DNA of 64,000 nucleotides from a virus. Positions 1 to 8,976 of this stretch are shown in pieces. The notes below the pieces were generated by a model that worked only from the letters and a program-made list of their open reading frames with translations, made no database searches and was not told the origin of the DNA. The stretch lies in IMG/VR virus record IMGVR_UViG_3300050821_001227, positions 1 to 64,000 of that record. One strand, 5' to 3'. The position numbers and the translations under genes are program-made. The first letter of the stretch is position 1. Every line of letters begins with the position of its first letter.

Positions 1-764
1 GTTTGCTTCGATGCCGTCTTCCTCATGACCTATCCCATGCGTTAGCGGGGAGTCAGTCGATTCAAAGGACATGAGCGGGTCAACGTCCAGAAGTTGTGAC
101 GGCATCTAAGTAAACCGTGCAGCGTGTGGGACAAGTGTTAGGAGCCCGCCCAGTACGTCACCTCTGCGAAGTCTCTTCTCAGATGGTGATGACGTTACGC
201 TGCACGATATCGGAAAAATTTTGGTTGGCTTGGATTTGACCGCGCGGCCCGTGCGTCCGCTTCGTGTCTCGTTTTCTTGGCCTACGATTGTTAGCCCGTG
301 TACTCACTGGTTGTGCGCACATTACTTAGTCCATGCCCGTTCTAATTCTTTGTGCCTTGCGGACCGGAAGAATCGGCAGAGGTGCAGATGCGCGCCAGCT
401 TTCTACTATCGCCTTCAGGATGAATGCGGCCTGATGTCCGTTTATCTATCGGTCCAGATTGACCAGCGGAGCGGTACGGCGTGCTCTACGCGGTATGTCT
501 GGCTAGTTTGGCTGTGCTCTGCGGTTCGTCACCGTTGGCGGGTTTGGCCCTACATCGCTGCTTGGGGACTTGCGCTCTGATCTTGCCCCTATGGCCCGCC
601 GTGTCACTTGGCCCTTGCTACTTCCGGTGTCGGATGCCCATGTACTCGGTCAGGCTTTAGACTCTCACCGTGTAACAACATCAGAATAGCACAAGGGAAA
701 AGCAATGCAAGGAAAATCGTACGCATAGACGAAGTCTTTGGTTATCATTCTTTAGTAATGTTAC
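1..764. other. Gene-free left region, part 1
   Basis: I see no supportable gene here. The open frames (for example 221-580 plus) lack a Shine-Dalgarno sequence, have unconvincing composition and resemble no family I know. The stretch may be regulatory, a packaging or terminal region, or decayed coding DNA. I found no tRNA. Confidence 0.5.
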
Positions 765-793
765 TTGACTTGTTACCAAGGTCCTGTTATACT
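765..793 (+). promoter_or_regulatory. Strong sigma70-type promoter
   Basis: TTGACT at 765-770 is followed by a 17-nt spacer and TATACT at 788-793. This is a near-consensus host promoter. Transcription should start near 800, only a few bases before the ATG at 804, so the transcript would be leaderless or nearly so. It reads into a broken endonuclease gene. Confidence 0.75.
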
Positions 794-803
794 GCCAATA
801 GCT

Positions 804-1042
804 ATGAAAACAATAGAACTTAACAAAGGATATATTGTCTTGGTTGACGATGCTGATTACCAATGGGCTAGTCAGTTTGTTTGGAGAGCTATCGTGCGCC
901 GTCGCAAAGATGGCAGCATTCGCACCGTGTATGTTGCGCGAACTGAAGACGCACTGAAGTGCAGGCAGCACTCGCCTACGATAAGGCTGCACGCAAATAC
1001 TTTGGTGATTTTGCGCTATTGAATTTCCCGCAAGTCTCCTGA
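804..1042 (+). pseudogene. AP2/HNH homing endonuclease relic (internal deletion and frameshift)
   Basis: The frame starting at ATG 804 encodes the N-terminal module of phage HNH-AP2 endonucleases (MKTIELNKGYIVLVDDADY, then WASQFVWRA and a TVYVAR strand). After about 50 codons the frame is lost. The AP2-type C-terminal helix (EVQAALAYDKAARKYFGDF followed by ALLNFPQ) continues in another frame from about 953 to the TGA at 1040-1042. The catalytic HNH core that normally lies between these parts is missing, so this is a deleted, frameshifted copy rather than an active enzyme. The module order comes from family knowledge; the frameshift is read directly. Confidence 0.7.
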
Positions 1043-1724
1043 ATACACCAGCACTCTGCATTTTCGAGTGCGCCCGTCCGCTGTGCGCTTCGAATGATGA
1101 CGCCAGACGCGCACAAAGATGGGATGCGGCCAGTCGGGCACGACCAGTGCAGCGAGTGAACGAACACGCGCCCATGCGCCCGCGCGGCTATAACCAACAT
1201 CATCTGTCCATGGCGTGCTGTCGTGCTCCTGAATCACAACGTCATATTGTGCTGTGTTCATGCGGGTTTGCGCTCCCATCGCTTTCTATTGTGGCGGGGA
1301 ACTGGGAAGCGCAGACGATACGCGGCCAGCATGTTGGATAGCTCACCAAACACACGCGCGCGCGCCACTCGTGCGCGCCTATCTCATGCGCCAGTGCTTG
1401 CTGGTATCGCGTGTGATCGTCGCGTGTGAATGCATGGCGCACGGCCACGCCGTAATAGAAGTTCGACATGGTTCGAGTCTATCACGTCAATGGCACTAAA
1501 GTCTAGGAAGAACAGAAAGCGAAAGGCAGGATCGTGCGTCCAGACAGACGCGGCCACCGTGCGGCGAATCATAAGCGAATGTCCGCAGATAGTGCGGAGA
1601 ATAGAACACGAAGGCCGCAGGGCACGTGTAATGGCAGGGCGAAGATTCGGCGTATTTAAGACGCTGTGCAAACTCGGCCAACATGGGACGAGTCTAACAG
1701 ACGAGCGAAGGGAATGCGTATGGC

Positions 1725-1883
1725 TGCGTGTTTTCTTCGCTGTCGTGTAATGCGCGTATCCAAGACGCAGGCGAATGAATGGCGTAATGCACAGGGCATA
1801 CCCCAGTAGCGTATCGCGTACGCTTGCGTGTTCTCTTCGCTACACCAATGGGCTAGGCTCTGCTAGGCGACGAAGAAAACACG
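1725..1883. repeat. Short direct and inverted repeat set
   Basis: TGCGTGTTTTCTTCGC (1725-1740) recurs with one change as TGCGTGTTCTCTTCGC exactly 100 bp later (1825-1840). It appears inverted as CGAAGAAAACACG at 1871-1883. The first and third copies could form a long-range hairpin. Function is unknown: protein binding sites, or traces of a duplication. Confidence 0.55.
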
Positions 1884-2070
1884 AACATTACGCGCACCTT
1901 GGTACAAAATAGCATATTGTACCAGCCCTATGCTACATTTGGGCTGTACTTTCAACAACATGCGCCTGTCAATACCACTTTGGTGTGGGTAATGAGCACG
2001 GTCGGCGATTGTTCGCCCCACGAAGCTGCCAGTGAACTGGGTAACCTGTTGAAAAGGAGTCTCTTACTGC

Positions 2071-2116
2071 GGGTGGTGGCGACCCCGTCGCCCGAGGGGT
2101 TCCCCGGTGACCACCC
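2071..2116 (+). ncRNA. Compact three-way-junction-like RNA element
   Basis: An outer stem, GGGTGGT (2071-2077) with ACCACCC (2110-2116), encloses a GGCGAC/GTCGCC hairpin (2078-2092) and a GGG/CCC hairpin (2096-2105). The fold is unusually GC-rich and compact for a region without genes. It could be a small RNA, a processing signal or a DNA structure for a protein. It can fold in either strand, so the strand is a guess. Confidence 0.35.
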
Positions 2117-2573
2117 TTCGACCTGTCGCGTGGCCTAGCCGCCGTGGAAAGGGTGTCACCTCCCGCCTTTCATTACACGTACATAGGGGTGGTCTACCTC
2201 CCTGCGTCCGCCTGCGCTTCAGCGGTCTGTTCAGGTACCATGCCAGACACCCAACCAGCTTGCTGTAACCTGTTCACGCTCCGTGAACGCGCCAGAATGC
2301 TGAACGCCGCGCACCAGCCTTCCCGTACGGGCACATTCTGACCTCAGTGCCCTCCAGTGGCTTCGATTGTTCCCGTGCGGTAATAGAGCCCCGTAGGGCC
2401 GATTTGGCATAGAGGCCGATCCGTGGTAGCTTGGGTAATGAGGATTTACGAGCTCTCAAAAGCCGGGTTAGAACGGATGATTCGTCCAGCTAGACGCAGG
2501 AGGTATCAGTACAAGTTGGAGGCATTGTCAGAAAGATGTTGCATTCTTCTTACAAAGGTGGTACGATCACATC

Positions 2574-3083
2574 ATGAAATGCGATAAGGTCGATTTCCAG
2601 TTCCGTGGTGGTGATGGCACGCCGGGTAGTGGAGTTGCCCGCCTGCTGTCCAACATGACACTCTCTTATGAATATGGCGATGGTCTGAACAAGACCACGG
2701 TCGTGGCCGATCTGGGTTCCCTGATCCGCGAACTCGCCCTGAAGGTAGATGATCTGTCGAGACGGACGAAACCTGTTACCCGGCCTACACTCGACGACCT
2801 GAACCGTGAGAACGGCGTGTCCATAATGACGGCGGTTCCTCCGGTGCACGTCCGCGATCTGAAGGTCCGGCAGTGGCTCCAGTCGATGAACGTCCCGTTC
2901 GGTGTCCCGGTCACCGTCCAGTTCGTGGACGACCTGCATTCGCGGTTCGACAGAAACCCTGACGCCACGGAGTCGTTCCGTCGCGGAGAACAAGTCGTGC
3001 GGCCACTGACCGCCGAACAATACGACAACTGCGACTGCTTCAGCATGGGCGTTCACAACTGCCCGGTGCACAAAGGACGATAG
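2574..3083 (+). CDS. Hypothetical protein with Cys/His-rich C-terminus
   Basis: A 169-residue soluble protein that I do not recognise. The last 20 residues hold a CxC...C...H cluster (DNCDCF then NCPVH) that could bind zinc. AAGGTGG lies 11 nt before the ATG. It is the first gene of a plus-strand train in which successive genes overlap by 1-4 nt, which supports it over the antisense ORF at 2550-3101. Confidence 0.75.
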   Translation: MKCDKVDFQFRGGDGTPGSGVARLLSNMTLSYEYGDGLNKTTVVADLGSLIRELALKVDDLSRRTKPVTRPTLDDLNRENGVSIMTAVPPVHVRDLKVRQWLQSMNVPFGVPVTVQFVDDLHSRFDRNPDATESFRRGEQVVRPLTAEQYDNCDCFSMGVHNCPVHKGR

Positions 3084-3283
3084 TGGAAGCCAGCATACCA
3101 ATCAGCGTCGAGTTCACGGATTCAAAGCAACATACGCATGTGTACTCGTTCACGGTCTACGTGGTGCCCGAAGTCGGCAGCCATGTCACCATCAACCACA
3201 CCCGGTACAAGGTACTCGATGTGGTACACAATCTCGACCGTGAGACCATCACCCTCTGCACCGAAAGGATCAAAGAGCAATGA
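3083..3283 (+). CDS. Hypothetical small protein
   Basis: A 66-residue protein starting with GTG inside the stop of the previous gene (TAGTG). It looks like a small all-beta domain rich in V, T and I. No family recognised. Its tight coupling to both neighbours supports the call. Confidence 0.7.
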   Translation: MEASIPISVEFTDSKQHTHVYSFTVYVVPEVGSHVTINHTRYKVLDVVHNLDRETITLCTERIKEQ

Positions 3284-3537
3284 GATTGACCTTGTCATAC
3301 GATCAGCGGCCCAACATCGTCCCGATCCGCGCAATGAAGCTGAACACGCTCGGCATCGTTGACTCCGGAGAGTTCGTAGGAGAACTGATCTACTGCGACG
3401 TGTCCGGCTGGCACAGCCTGACTGAAGGTCGATGGTGGCCCGCAGCGCCGTATAGCGGCAGCGGTACCGCCTACGTTCCCGATCTGCCCATCCGTCTGTT
3501 GAAGGATGGCGACTGCCTGACCGTGGAGGTGAAATGA
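3280..3537 (+). CDS. Hypothetical small protein
   Basis: 85 residues, beginning in an ATGA overlap with the upstream gene. It has a Trp-rich centre (GWHSLTEGRWWP). No known family. It belongs to the overlapping plus-strand train. Confidence 0.7.
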   Translation: MRLTLSYDQRPNIVPIRAMKLNTLGIVDSGEFVGELIYCDVSGWHSLTEGRWWPAAPYSGSGTAYVPDLPIRLLKDGDCLTVEVK

Positions 3538-3701
3538 AAAAACTACTTGGCTGGTCAATAATCTCAACCATGGCTGGTGCCGGATTATATATGATGCTGG
3601 TGTCTATCGGCATCAAAGGGACGCTAGTCGTGATCGGTGGCACGGTCGGCATTATCGGCTTGCTCGTCGTTTCCATTCTGCTCGTCACGGGTGACTTGTG
3701 A
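3534..3701 (+). CDS. Small membrane protein (two TM segments)
   Basis: A 55-residue protein starting in an ATGA overlap. Two hydrophobic helices cover almost the whole length (around residues 7-23 and 29-52), with MKK at the N-terminus. It could be a small inner-membrane effector, and a holin-like role is possible but unsupported. It is paired with another membrane ORF immediately downstream. Confidence 0.65.
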   Translation: MKKLLGWSIISTMAGAGLYMMLVSIGIKGTLVVIGGTVGIIGLLVVSILLVTGDL

Positions 3702-3871
3702 TCTTCTACCTGTTTGAACTACTCGTAGGTCTAGCCATGGTCCTTGCGCTCAGTGCGATCATGTGGTACGCGGGCGCTTACATACTCATGGCTGCATTCG
3801 TCGCTGCCGTGCTCTACGCGATTCGGGAGTTAGGAAGCGTTGTTGTCGCCACATGGAGAAATAAACCATGA
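3698..3871 (+). CDS. Small membrane protein
   Basis: 57 residues, starting with GTG that overlaps the previous stop. The hydrophobic stretch spans residues 2-38, probably two helices, followed by a short basic tail ending in WRNKP. The next gene starts in its ATGA stop. The pair 3534/3698 forms a two-gene membrane module of unknown role. Confidence 0.6.
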   Translation: MIFYLFELLVGLAMVLALSAIMWYAGAYILMAAFVAAVLYAIRELGSVVVATWRNKP

Positions 3872-4212
3872 TCGTCCGATACATCGTCGAGAGACTTATG
3901 AACAACACGTGGGCGCAAGTCAAGGAACTCCCGTACAACGTCGGCAGTTCTGTGCGGGCGCACGAATTGATGGCTGGCGCTGCGTTGCGCTATCCTACAA
4001 ATCTGCATCGCGTGTCGCCGTTCTGGATGACGGTTGAAGAGTTTGCTACTCAGGAGCACACCCAGAAGCTAGAACGCATCTGTGACGACATCCTGCGCCA
4101 AGTAGTCTGCGGCTGCGGCTGTTATCGTCACCATGGAGTAGGCTGGATGCCGGAAGGCTCTGGCGAAGGCTTGAGCGTGGCCGTGGAGATTCTGAGGAAG
4201 GCCGGATTGTGA
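3868..4212 (+). CDS. Hypothetical protein with CGCGC motif
   Basis: 114 residues, ATGA overlap with the upstream gene. Residues near 80-90 read VCGCGCYRHH, a possible metal-binding patch. No family recognised. Confidence 0.7.
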   Translation: MIVRYIVERLMNNTWAQVKELPYNVGSSVRAHELMAGAALRYPTNLHRVSPFWMTVEEFATQEHTQKLERICDDILRQVVCGCGCYRHHGVGWMPEGSGEGLSVAVEILRKAGL

Positions 4213-4451
4213 CGTGCCCTACCTGCGGCAGTTCCGACCCCGACGTATTCCTGCCTCTCGTGTTGCCCGTACACGAGGTGCAGCCCCGTTCAAGGGTGAT
4301 GCCGCCGACCCAAGCGACTTTGCTGTGTGATAATCCGTGGCATGAGAACCGTATCGAGGTTCGTAAATCTACCTCGAAGTCCGGAGAAGCCGCTGCGCGG
4401 CAGACCACGACCTTTTGGCCATCGGGTTTCACGGTACACTACAATGCCTAA
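4209..4451 (+). CDS. Hypothetical protein with N-terminal CPxC motif
   Basis: 80 residues, starting with GTG in a GTGA overlap. It begins MTCPTCGSSDPD, the first half of a zinc ribbon, with one more Cys near residue 40 (LLCDNPWHEN). It is probably a small zinc-binding protein. The next gene starts inside its last codons. Confidence 0.6.
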   Translation: MTCPTCGSSDPDVFLPLVLPVHEVQPRSRVMPPTQATLLCDNPWHENRIEVRKSTSKSGEAAARQTTTFWPSGFTVHYNA

Positions 4452-4878
4452 ACCTAAATTCAATCCGACGTACTTCCCTGAACTGCTGAAGCGGGTGTAC
4501 CGCCGCACAACGATGAAGCAGGCTGCAAAGATTCTGCGCGAGAAGAACTTCCATCGCAGCTTTGACGCCATCGCAATCACGGGCGTATCGGGCGCTCTGT
4601 TCGGCATCCCACTGGCATACATGCTCGGCAAGGAACTAATCATCATCCGCAAAGCTGAGAAACGCCATGGCGGACGTATCGGTCCGGGCGGGTACCTGCT
4701 CGGCATGAGGAACGCTCGGCGCTATATCATTGTGGACGACCTATCCGAATCCGGACGCACCCTGAAGTTCATTCGTCGATCTGTACGCAAGGTGACGCCG
4801 CGTGCTCAATGTATCGGCGTACTGTTGTCGCGACGGATGGACGAAGGTATTCTGACATTCAAAGAGGCAATCAGTTAA
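4445..4878 (+). CDS. Phosphoribosyltransferase-like protein
   Basis: 144 residues from ATG 4445, which overlaps the end of the previous gene; the longer upstream frame has no better start. The type I phosphoribosyltransferase PRPP loop is clear: RRYIIVDDLSESGRTL, with two acidic residues and the SGRT turn. It is preceded by a Rossmann-like stretch (AIAITGVSGALFGIPLA) that resembles the pyrophosphate loop region. Such enzymes move ribose-5-phosphate from PRPP to a base; the substrate cannot be told. In a phage the likely role is nucleotide salvage or base metabolism. Confidence 0.8.
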
Positions 4879-4888
4879 AGGAGGCATC

Positions 4889-5098
4889 ATGGCGGCAAAC
4901 GATTTGAAGATCGAAATAACCGAAGAAGTGGCGACATCAACGACCCTCAACCGTGGCACCGAAGCGATCCTGACAGAGGATATGCTGACCGCTGCCGCGA
5001 CTCTCGTAGCCAGCGGCAATTACAGCGCTAAGGCTGCAATTAACATGGTCATGCAACTGAATGATCTGCTGGCTGAACGAACAAAGAGAACATACTAG
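4889..5098 (+). CDS. Hypothetical small protein
   Basis: 69 residues with a strong Shine-Dalgarno (AAAGGAGG). It is mostly helical and acidic at the N-terminus. No family recognised. It lies between the phosphoribosyltransferase and the DNA glycosylase genes. Confidence 0.75.
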   Translation: MAANDLKIEITEEVATSTTLNRGTEAILTEDMLTAAATLVASGNYSAKAAINMVMQLNDLLAERTKRTY

Positions 5099-5689
5099 AT
5101 GATCGACTCATTCGACCTGTCAAAGCCATGGACGCAGAAGACGATTGAGGAGTGGTTCCTGTTCGGTATCTGCGTAGCTGGGAAGGGCGCACGGCAGACA
5201 CAAACCAAGCTGGGCAACTTTCTCGACGATCTGCAATTCCACTACTGCAAACGCTCACCATTTGAACTTGTCAAGGTCGCGGTCAACAACGGCACACTGT
5301 TAGCGATGCTTCAGAAGCACAAGATGGGTCAATACGCCCGCATCAAGAAAGCATTCGAGGGCATGATCCAAATCAATCCGCGCAAGGTCACTCTCGAACA
5401 ACTCGAAGCCATTCATGGAGTAGGCCCAAAGACCGCCCGAATGCTTCTGCTCTACACGCGTCCCAGTCTCGAAGTAATCCCGCTCGATACACACATCTTG
5501 AAATGGCTCAGGGCGCACGGATACAATGCTCCTAAGTCCACGCCGTCAGCAGGACCGAAGTACCGTGAATTGGAACTGGCATTCATCAAAGAAGGTCGGA
5601 AACGGAAACTGAGCCCGAAGGAATGGGACACGATTGTTTGGAAACATTACGCAGAAAGAAAGGAATCAAATGAAGCACGAACCGCTTGA
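5099..5689 (+). CDS. HhH-GPD DNA glycosylase (endonuclease III-like)
   Basis: 196 residues. The helix-hairpin-helix is IHGVGPKTARMLL (near residues 104-116), followed about 15 residues later by PLDTHILKWL, which carries the catalytic Asp of the GPD loop. A Lys in the hairpin (GPKTA) aligns with the lyase lysine of endonuclease III, so a bifunctional glycosylase/AP lyase is plausible. No iron-sulfur Cys cluster is seen at the C-terminus. Expected role: removal of damaged or modified bases, either repair of phage DNA or attack on modified DNA. Confidence 0.8.
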   Translation: MIDSFDLSKPWTQKTIEEWFLFGICVAGKGARQTQTKLGNFLDDLQFHYCKRSPFELVKVAVNNGTLLAMLQKHKMGQYARIKKAFEGMIQINPRKVTLEQLEAIHGVGPKTARMLLLYTRPSLEVIPLDTHILKWLRAHGYNAPKSTPSAGPKYRELELAFIKEGRKRKLSPKEWDTIVWKHYAERKESNEARTA

Positions 5690-5831
5690 TCCGCAATTCG
5701 CAGAACCGCCGTTTCAACCGATAACGGCAGAAGCTGCCCGTACCAGTGACGGGCTTGTGTGGTGGCGTCCCGATGGCGTCCTCACGTTGGACAACCCAGA
5801 CAAAGATTTAGTTCTGGTTCGACGCGGCTAG
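5670..5831 (+). CDS. Hypothetical small protein
   Basis: 53 residues. ATG 5670 has GAAAGGAA upstream and overlaps the end of the glycosylase gene. It contains a WWRPDGVLTLDNPD stretch. Its 3' end overlaps the convergent minus-strand gene 5808-5975 by 24 nt. Unknown function. Confidence 0.6.
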   Translation: MKHEPLDPQFAEPPFQPITAEAARTSDGLVWWRPDGVLTLDNPDKDLVLVRRG

Positions 5832-5975
5832 TCGGCACTTCGAGCACGGGCACTCAGAACGGGTGTCCGTGTTTTTGTCTATACACTTCTTCAGTGTCGC
5901 AGCCTGTTCGGCTGTTAGTGGAACACCAATCATCTCGGCGATGATCCTCTTGAACTCCGCTTCTGTAACTGCCAT
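5808..5975 (-). CDS. Small zinc-ribbon-like protein
   Basis: 55 residues, start ATG at 5975 with a good AAGGAGG seven bases upstream. The C-terminal part carries C-x(11)-CPCSKC, a plausible zinc-binding knuckle. It is the last gene of the minus-strand block and converges tail-to-tail, with overlap, on the plus-strand gene 5670-5831. Confidence 0.6.
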   Translation of the reverse strand: MAVTEAEFKRIIAEMIGVPLTAEQAATLKKCIDKNTDTRSECPCSKCRLAASNQN

Positions 5976-5984
5976 AAGTCCTCC

Positions 5985-6371
5985 TTACCAACTGAACGGC
6001 GACCTGCTGGGATGGAAATGGTAAAGCCTCTCCGATTCCTGCTTGATGCGAACCTCATTACGCTTTAGGTCGTCCTCTGCTCGTAGATAACGTTCTCGCA
6101 ATTCCGCAGCGGCTTTGGTATCCGCTACCTCCATAGCGGAACGGTACGCTTCACGTATGATGTTCCACTGGATACGCGCCTGATTCTCGTAGTCCGAGAC
6201 AGTGGTTTGCGGCAAAGGTCGCAGGTCTGACATCTTCATGTGCCGAGTTACTGTTATGCGGAATCCGTCGATGCGCTCAATGTACAGTATGACGCTGTCC
6301 GCTGCCTCACCGATGCGCTTCCATTGCGCCCGCTGATTGGTTATCGTTGGCGGATTATACGGCTTCGTCAT
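5985..6371 (-). CDS. Hypothetical coiled-coil protein
   Basis: 128 residues from ATG 6371, which overlaps the end of fcl by 17 nt. The C-terminal 70 residues are charged and helical (AAAELRERYLRAEDDLKRNE). No family recognised. It is co-transcribed downstream of the glycan operon. Confidence 0.65.
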   Translation of the reverse strand: MTKPYNPPTITNQRAQWKRIGEAADSVILYIERIDGFRITVTRHMKMSDLRPLPQTTVSDYENQARIQWNIIREAYRSAMEVADTKAAAELRERYLRAEDDLKRNEVRIKQESERLYHFHPSRSPFSW

Positions 6372-7293
6372 CACAGTCTCGATACCAAGCAATTGTATTG
6401 TCAAGCCCAGTGGACAGATCAGTCTCGGCGAAGAAACCGAACTCTGTGGCGCGGGTAACATCGAGGCAGCGCAAGGGCTGCCCGTCTGGCTGTGTGGTGT
6501 CGAACACCAAGCGGCCTGTGAACTTCATCTTACTGGCGATTAGTTCAGCCAGCGCCCGAATAGATATGGTCTGCCCAATGCCTAAGTTGATGGGCTCAGG
6601 AGAATCGTATTTCTCTGCCGCCAGCACAATACCTCTGGCTGCGTCATCGACGTACAGGAACTCTCGAAATGCATTACCGCTGCCCCAGAGCACGACCTCA
6701 TCTTTGCCTGCGATTTTTGCCATTAAGAGTTTCTTGATGAGCGCCGGGATGACATGTGAACTATCGTCATTGAAGTTATCACCCGGTCCGTAAAGGTTGA
6801 CGGGCAATATGTGGATACTGTTCAAGCCCCATTGCTGACGGTACGCATTGCCCATGACGAGCAACGCGCGCTTTGCGATTCCATAGGGCGCGTTGGTTTC
6901 TTCTGGGTAACCGTTCCACAAGTTGGTCTCCACAAACGGCGTGGGCGTGTGTTTCGGGTATTCGCACACCGTGCCCAATTGTACGAACTTCTTGACACCA
7001 AAACGCACAGCGCCATGAATCAAATTCAAACCCATGGCCATGTTATCGTAGAATAAGTCGGCAGGCTTGGCTTTATTCAAACCGATGCCACCGCAGTGCG
7101 CTGCGCAGTGGATGATTACATCAACGGGATTCCAGCGCATGAGGTTGTTAACCTGCTCCGGGTCGCGCAGATCGAACATTGAGTGCGTGGGCACGATGAC
7201 ATGCTTGTACCCTTTGCGGGTCAGTTCCTTGTAGATGTTTTGACCCAGAAAGCCATGACCGCCTGTTAGCAGGATTCGTGATTCTGTGTTCAT
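6355..7293 (-). CDS. fcl: GDP-L-fucose synthase (Fcl/WcaG)
   Basis: 312 residues from ATG 7293, which overlaps the gmd stop (ATGA). It is an extended SDR fold: the NAD(P) loop [11 protein letters not shown] is near residue 10, the catalytic Thr region is QLGTVCEYP, and the Tyr-Lys pair is in YGIAKRA. It should perform the epimerase-reductase step that turns GDP-4-keto-6-deoxymannose into GDP-L-fucose. Directly downstream of gmd, it completes a two-enzyme GDP-fucose pathway feeding the GT11 fucosyltransferase in the same operon. Confidence 0.93.
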   Translation of the reverse strand: MNTESRILLTGGHGFLGQNIYKELTRKGYKHVIVPTHSMFDLRDPEQVNNLMRWNPVDVIIHCAAHCGGIGLNKAKPADLFYDNMAMGLNLIHGAVRFGVKKFVQLGTVCEYPKHTPTPFVETNLWNGYPEETNAPYGIAKRALLVMGNAYRQQWGLNSIHILPVNLYGPGDNFNDDSSHVIPALIKKLLMAKIAGKDEVVLWGSGNAFREFLYVDDAARGIVLAAEKYDSPEPINLGIGQTISIRALAELIASKMKFTGRLVFDTTQPDGQPLRCLDVTRATEFGFFAETDLSTGLDNTIAWYRDCDDEAV

Positions 7294-8243
7294 TGCCAGT
7301 CCCATCTCCGTTCGCTGTCCACCATGATGCGAACTAAATCTTTGAACGTTGTCTGCGGAGTCCATCCCAAAATCTTCTTGGCTTTTGAGGCATCCCCGAG
7401 AAGGTAGTCCACCTCAGTTGGACGGAAGTATCGCGGGTCAATTGTTACATGCGGCTCCCATTCCATGTCGAGATACGCAGCGGCCTCATTCAGGAAGTCC
7501 CGCACCGTGTGGGACTCGCCTGTGGCAATCACGAAGTCTTCGGGTTTGTCGATCTGCAACATGCGCCACATCGCATTTACGTATTCTTTTGCGTAGCCCC
7601 AGTCGCGCTTCGCATCCAAATTGCCTAGCGCAAACGTGCCATGCCCGGCAGTCTTGATCTTGACAAGTTCCCGAACGATCTTCTTGGTGACGAAGTCATC
7701 GCCGCGTCGAGGACTCTCGTGGTTGAACAGTATGCCGTTACATGCGAACATGCCGCTCTCGCGATAGTTGACAACGGTCCAATAGGCGAACAGTTTGGCG
7801 ATGCCGTAAGGGCTGCGCGGGTAGAACGGTGTCTGCTCATTCTGTGGAACCTCCGCGATGCCGTATAGTTCACTCGTGCTGGCCTGATAGAAGCGCGGGT
7901 TGCTGCCGCACATGCGGGAAGCTTCCAGCAGACGCAGAGTTCCCAGAGCATCCGTGTTTGCGGTATACTCGGGGTTCTCAAAACTTGTACGTACGTGGCT
8001 TTGAGCCGCAAGGTTGTACACTTCGTCAGGCTGCACAGATTTAAGAACGTTGACCAGAGAACCAGAATCCGTCATGTCGCCGTCGTGGAAGGTGAGCCTG
8101 TCCTTGATGTGGTCGATGCGGCTGGTGCTCGATGTGCTGGTGCGCCGAACAAGCCCGTGCACGTTGTACCCTTTTTCAAGCAGGAGTTCGGACAAGTATG
8201 ATCCGTCCTGTCCCGTTATCCCTGTTATGAGTGCTGTCTTCAC
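7290..8243 (-). CDS. gmd: GDP-mannose 4,6-dehydratase (Gmd)
   Basis: 317 residues from GTG 8243 (GTGA overlap with the upstream stop; GAAAGGA before it). The cofactor loop [14 protein letters not shown] is at the N-terminus. The STSELYG loop and [10 protein letters not shown] (Tyr-x3-Lys) provide the active site, and the family [13 protein letters not shown] segment is intact. The enzyme converts GDP-mannose to GDP-4-keto-6-deoxy-D-mannose, the substrate of the next gene, fcl. Length is slightly short of the usual 340-370 residues, but all core motifs are present. Confidence 0.95.
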   Translation of the reverse strand: MKTALITGITGQDGSYLSELLLEKGYNVHGLVRRTSTSSTSRIDHIKDRLTFHDGDMTDSGSLVNVLKSVQPDEVYNLAAQSHVRTSFENPEYTANTDALGTLRLLEASRMCGSNPRFYQASTSELYGIAEVPQNEQTPFYPRSPYGIAKLFAYWTVVNYRESGMFACNGILFNHESPRRGDDFVTKKIVRELVKIKTAGHGTFALGNLDAKRDWGYAKEYVNAMWRMLQIDKPEDFVIATGESHTVRDFLNEAAAYLDMEWEPHVTIDPRYFRPTEVDYLLGDASKAKKILGWTPQTTFKDLVRIMVDSERRWDWQ

Positions 8244-8974
8244 GCTGTCCTTTCCGCCGAGTACAACTCGGGATGATTCCGCCGTATCGCGGCCTGCAAA
8301 AGTGCATCGTAGTTCTTGCACTCCGTGACCATGGACACGGTCTTGATGCGATAGTGAAACAACGGCTCATTGACAACACTGACCGACCACCCACGCTTCA
8401 TGATGGAGAGCCATAGATTCCAGTCTTCATACCCCGGCGCAAAGCGTCTGCCATCTACGTCGATCACTAGCGGCTGATATCCGTCCGTCTGTTCGAACGC
8501 CGTACGGCGAATCAGGGAACACACGGGAATGCCATTCACCAGCATCTCAACTTCCAGAGTGATCCCGGTCGGAGGCACCTTCTCGTGTCTTGTTCCGAAG
8601 TATACCATATCCGTCGATACAATGCCAACCTTTTGATTGATCATCCGGGGCACCGTCGTTTCGAGGTAGTCGGCGTCGATGTAGTCATCGGCGTCAAGTG
8701 GAAGAATGAACTCCCCATCGCACGCAGTGATCCCGACATTACGGGCTGCCGATAGTCCGCCATTGACTTGTGAGATTAGTTTGATTCGGCCTTCTTTGTT
8801 GTTCGCAGCAATGAAGTCCAGCGCGACACTTGCCGACTGATCCGTCGATCCGTCGTTCACCACGGTCACTGTGAAGTTCCGATAGGATTGAACGACGACC
8901 GACCGTAAGCAGTCGATGATGTACGGCGCTTGATTGTACAACGGAATTACGATGTTTACTTGGCCTTTATTCAT
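8240..8974 (-). CDS. Family 2 glycosyltransferase
   Basis: 244 residues from ATG 8974, with GAGG upstream. Classic GT-A GT2 features: [20 protein letters not shown] at the start, [20 protein letters not shown], and [10 protein letters not shown] with the DxD metal motif. The C-terminal [11 protein letters not shown] carries the ED-x-W motif. It transfers a sugar from a nucleotide donor to a growing glycan; donor and acceptor are unknown. It lies between the other glycosyltransferases and gmd in a coupled operon. Confidence 0.92.
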   Translation of the reverse strand: MNKGQVNIVIPLYNQAPYIIDCLRSVVVQSYRNFTVTVVNDGSTDQSASVALDFIAANNKEGRIKLISQVNGGLSAARNVGITACDGEFILPLDADDYIDADYLETTVPRMINQKVGIVSTDMVYFGTRHEKVPPTGITLEVEMLVNGIPVCSLIRRTAFEQTDGYQPLVIDVDGRRFAPGYEDWNLWLSIMKRGWSVSVVNEPLFHYRIKTVSMVTECKNYDALLQAAIRRNHPELYSAERTA

Positions 8975-8976
8975 AG

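Larger units (their letters stand above)
1043..2573. other. Gene-free left region, part 2
   Basis: About 1.5 kb without a convincing gene. Short ORFs on both strands lack ribosome-binding sites and recognisable motifs. It contains the CGTGTTTTCTTCG repeat family (1725-1883) and a compact structured element (2071-2116), each listed separately. It ends at the leader of the gene starting at 2574. Confidence 0.5.

Noticed and set aside
1465-1485. GGTTCGAGTC, resembling a tRNA T-loop
   Set aside because: The stems do not pair and no acceptor or anticodon arm can be built.
2550-3101. Long minus-strand ORF (183 aa) opposite the gene at 2574
   Set aside because: The plus-strand frame has the RBS, the overlap chain with downstream genes and better composition; the antisense frame is a GC-driven shadow.
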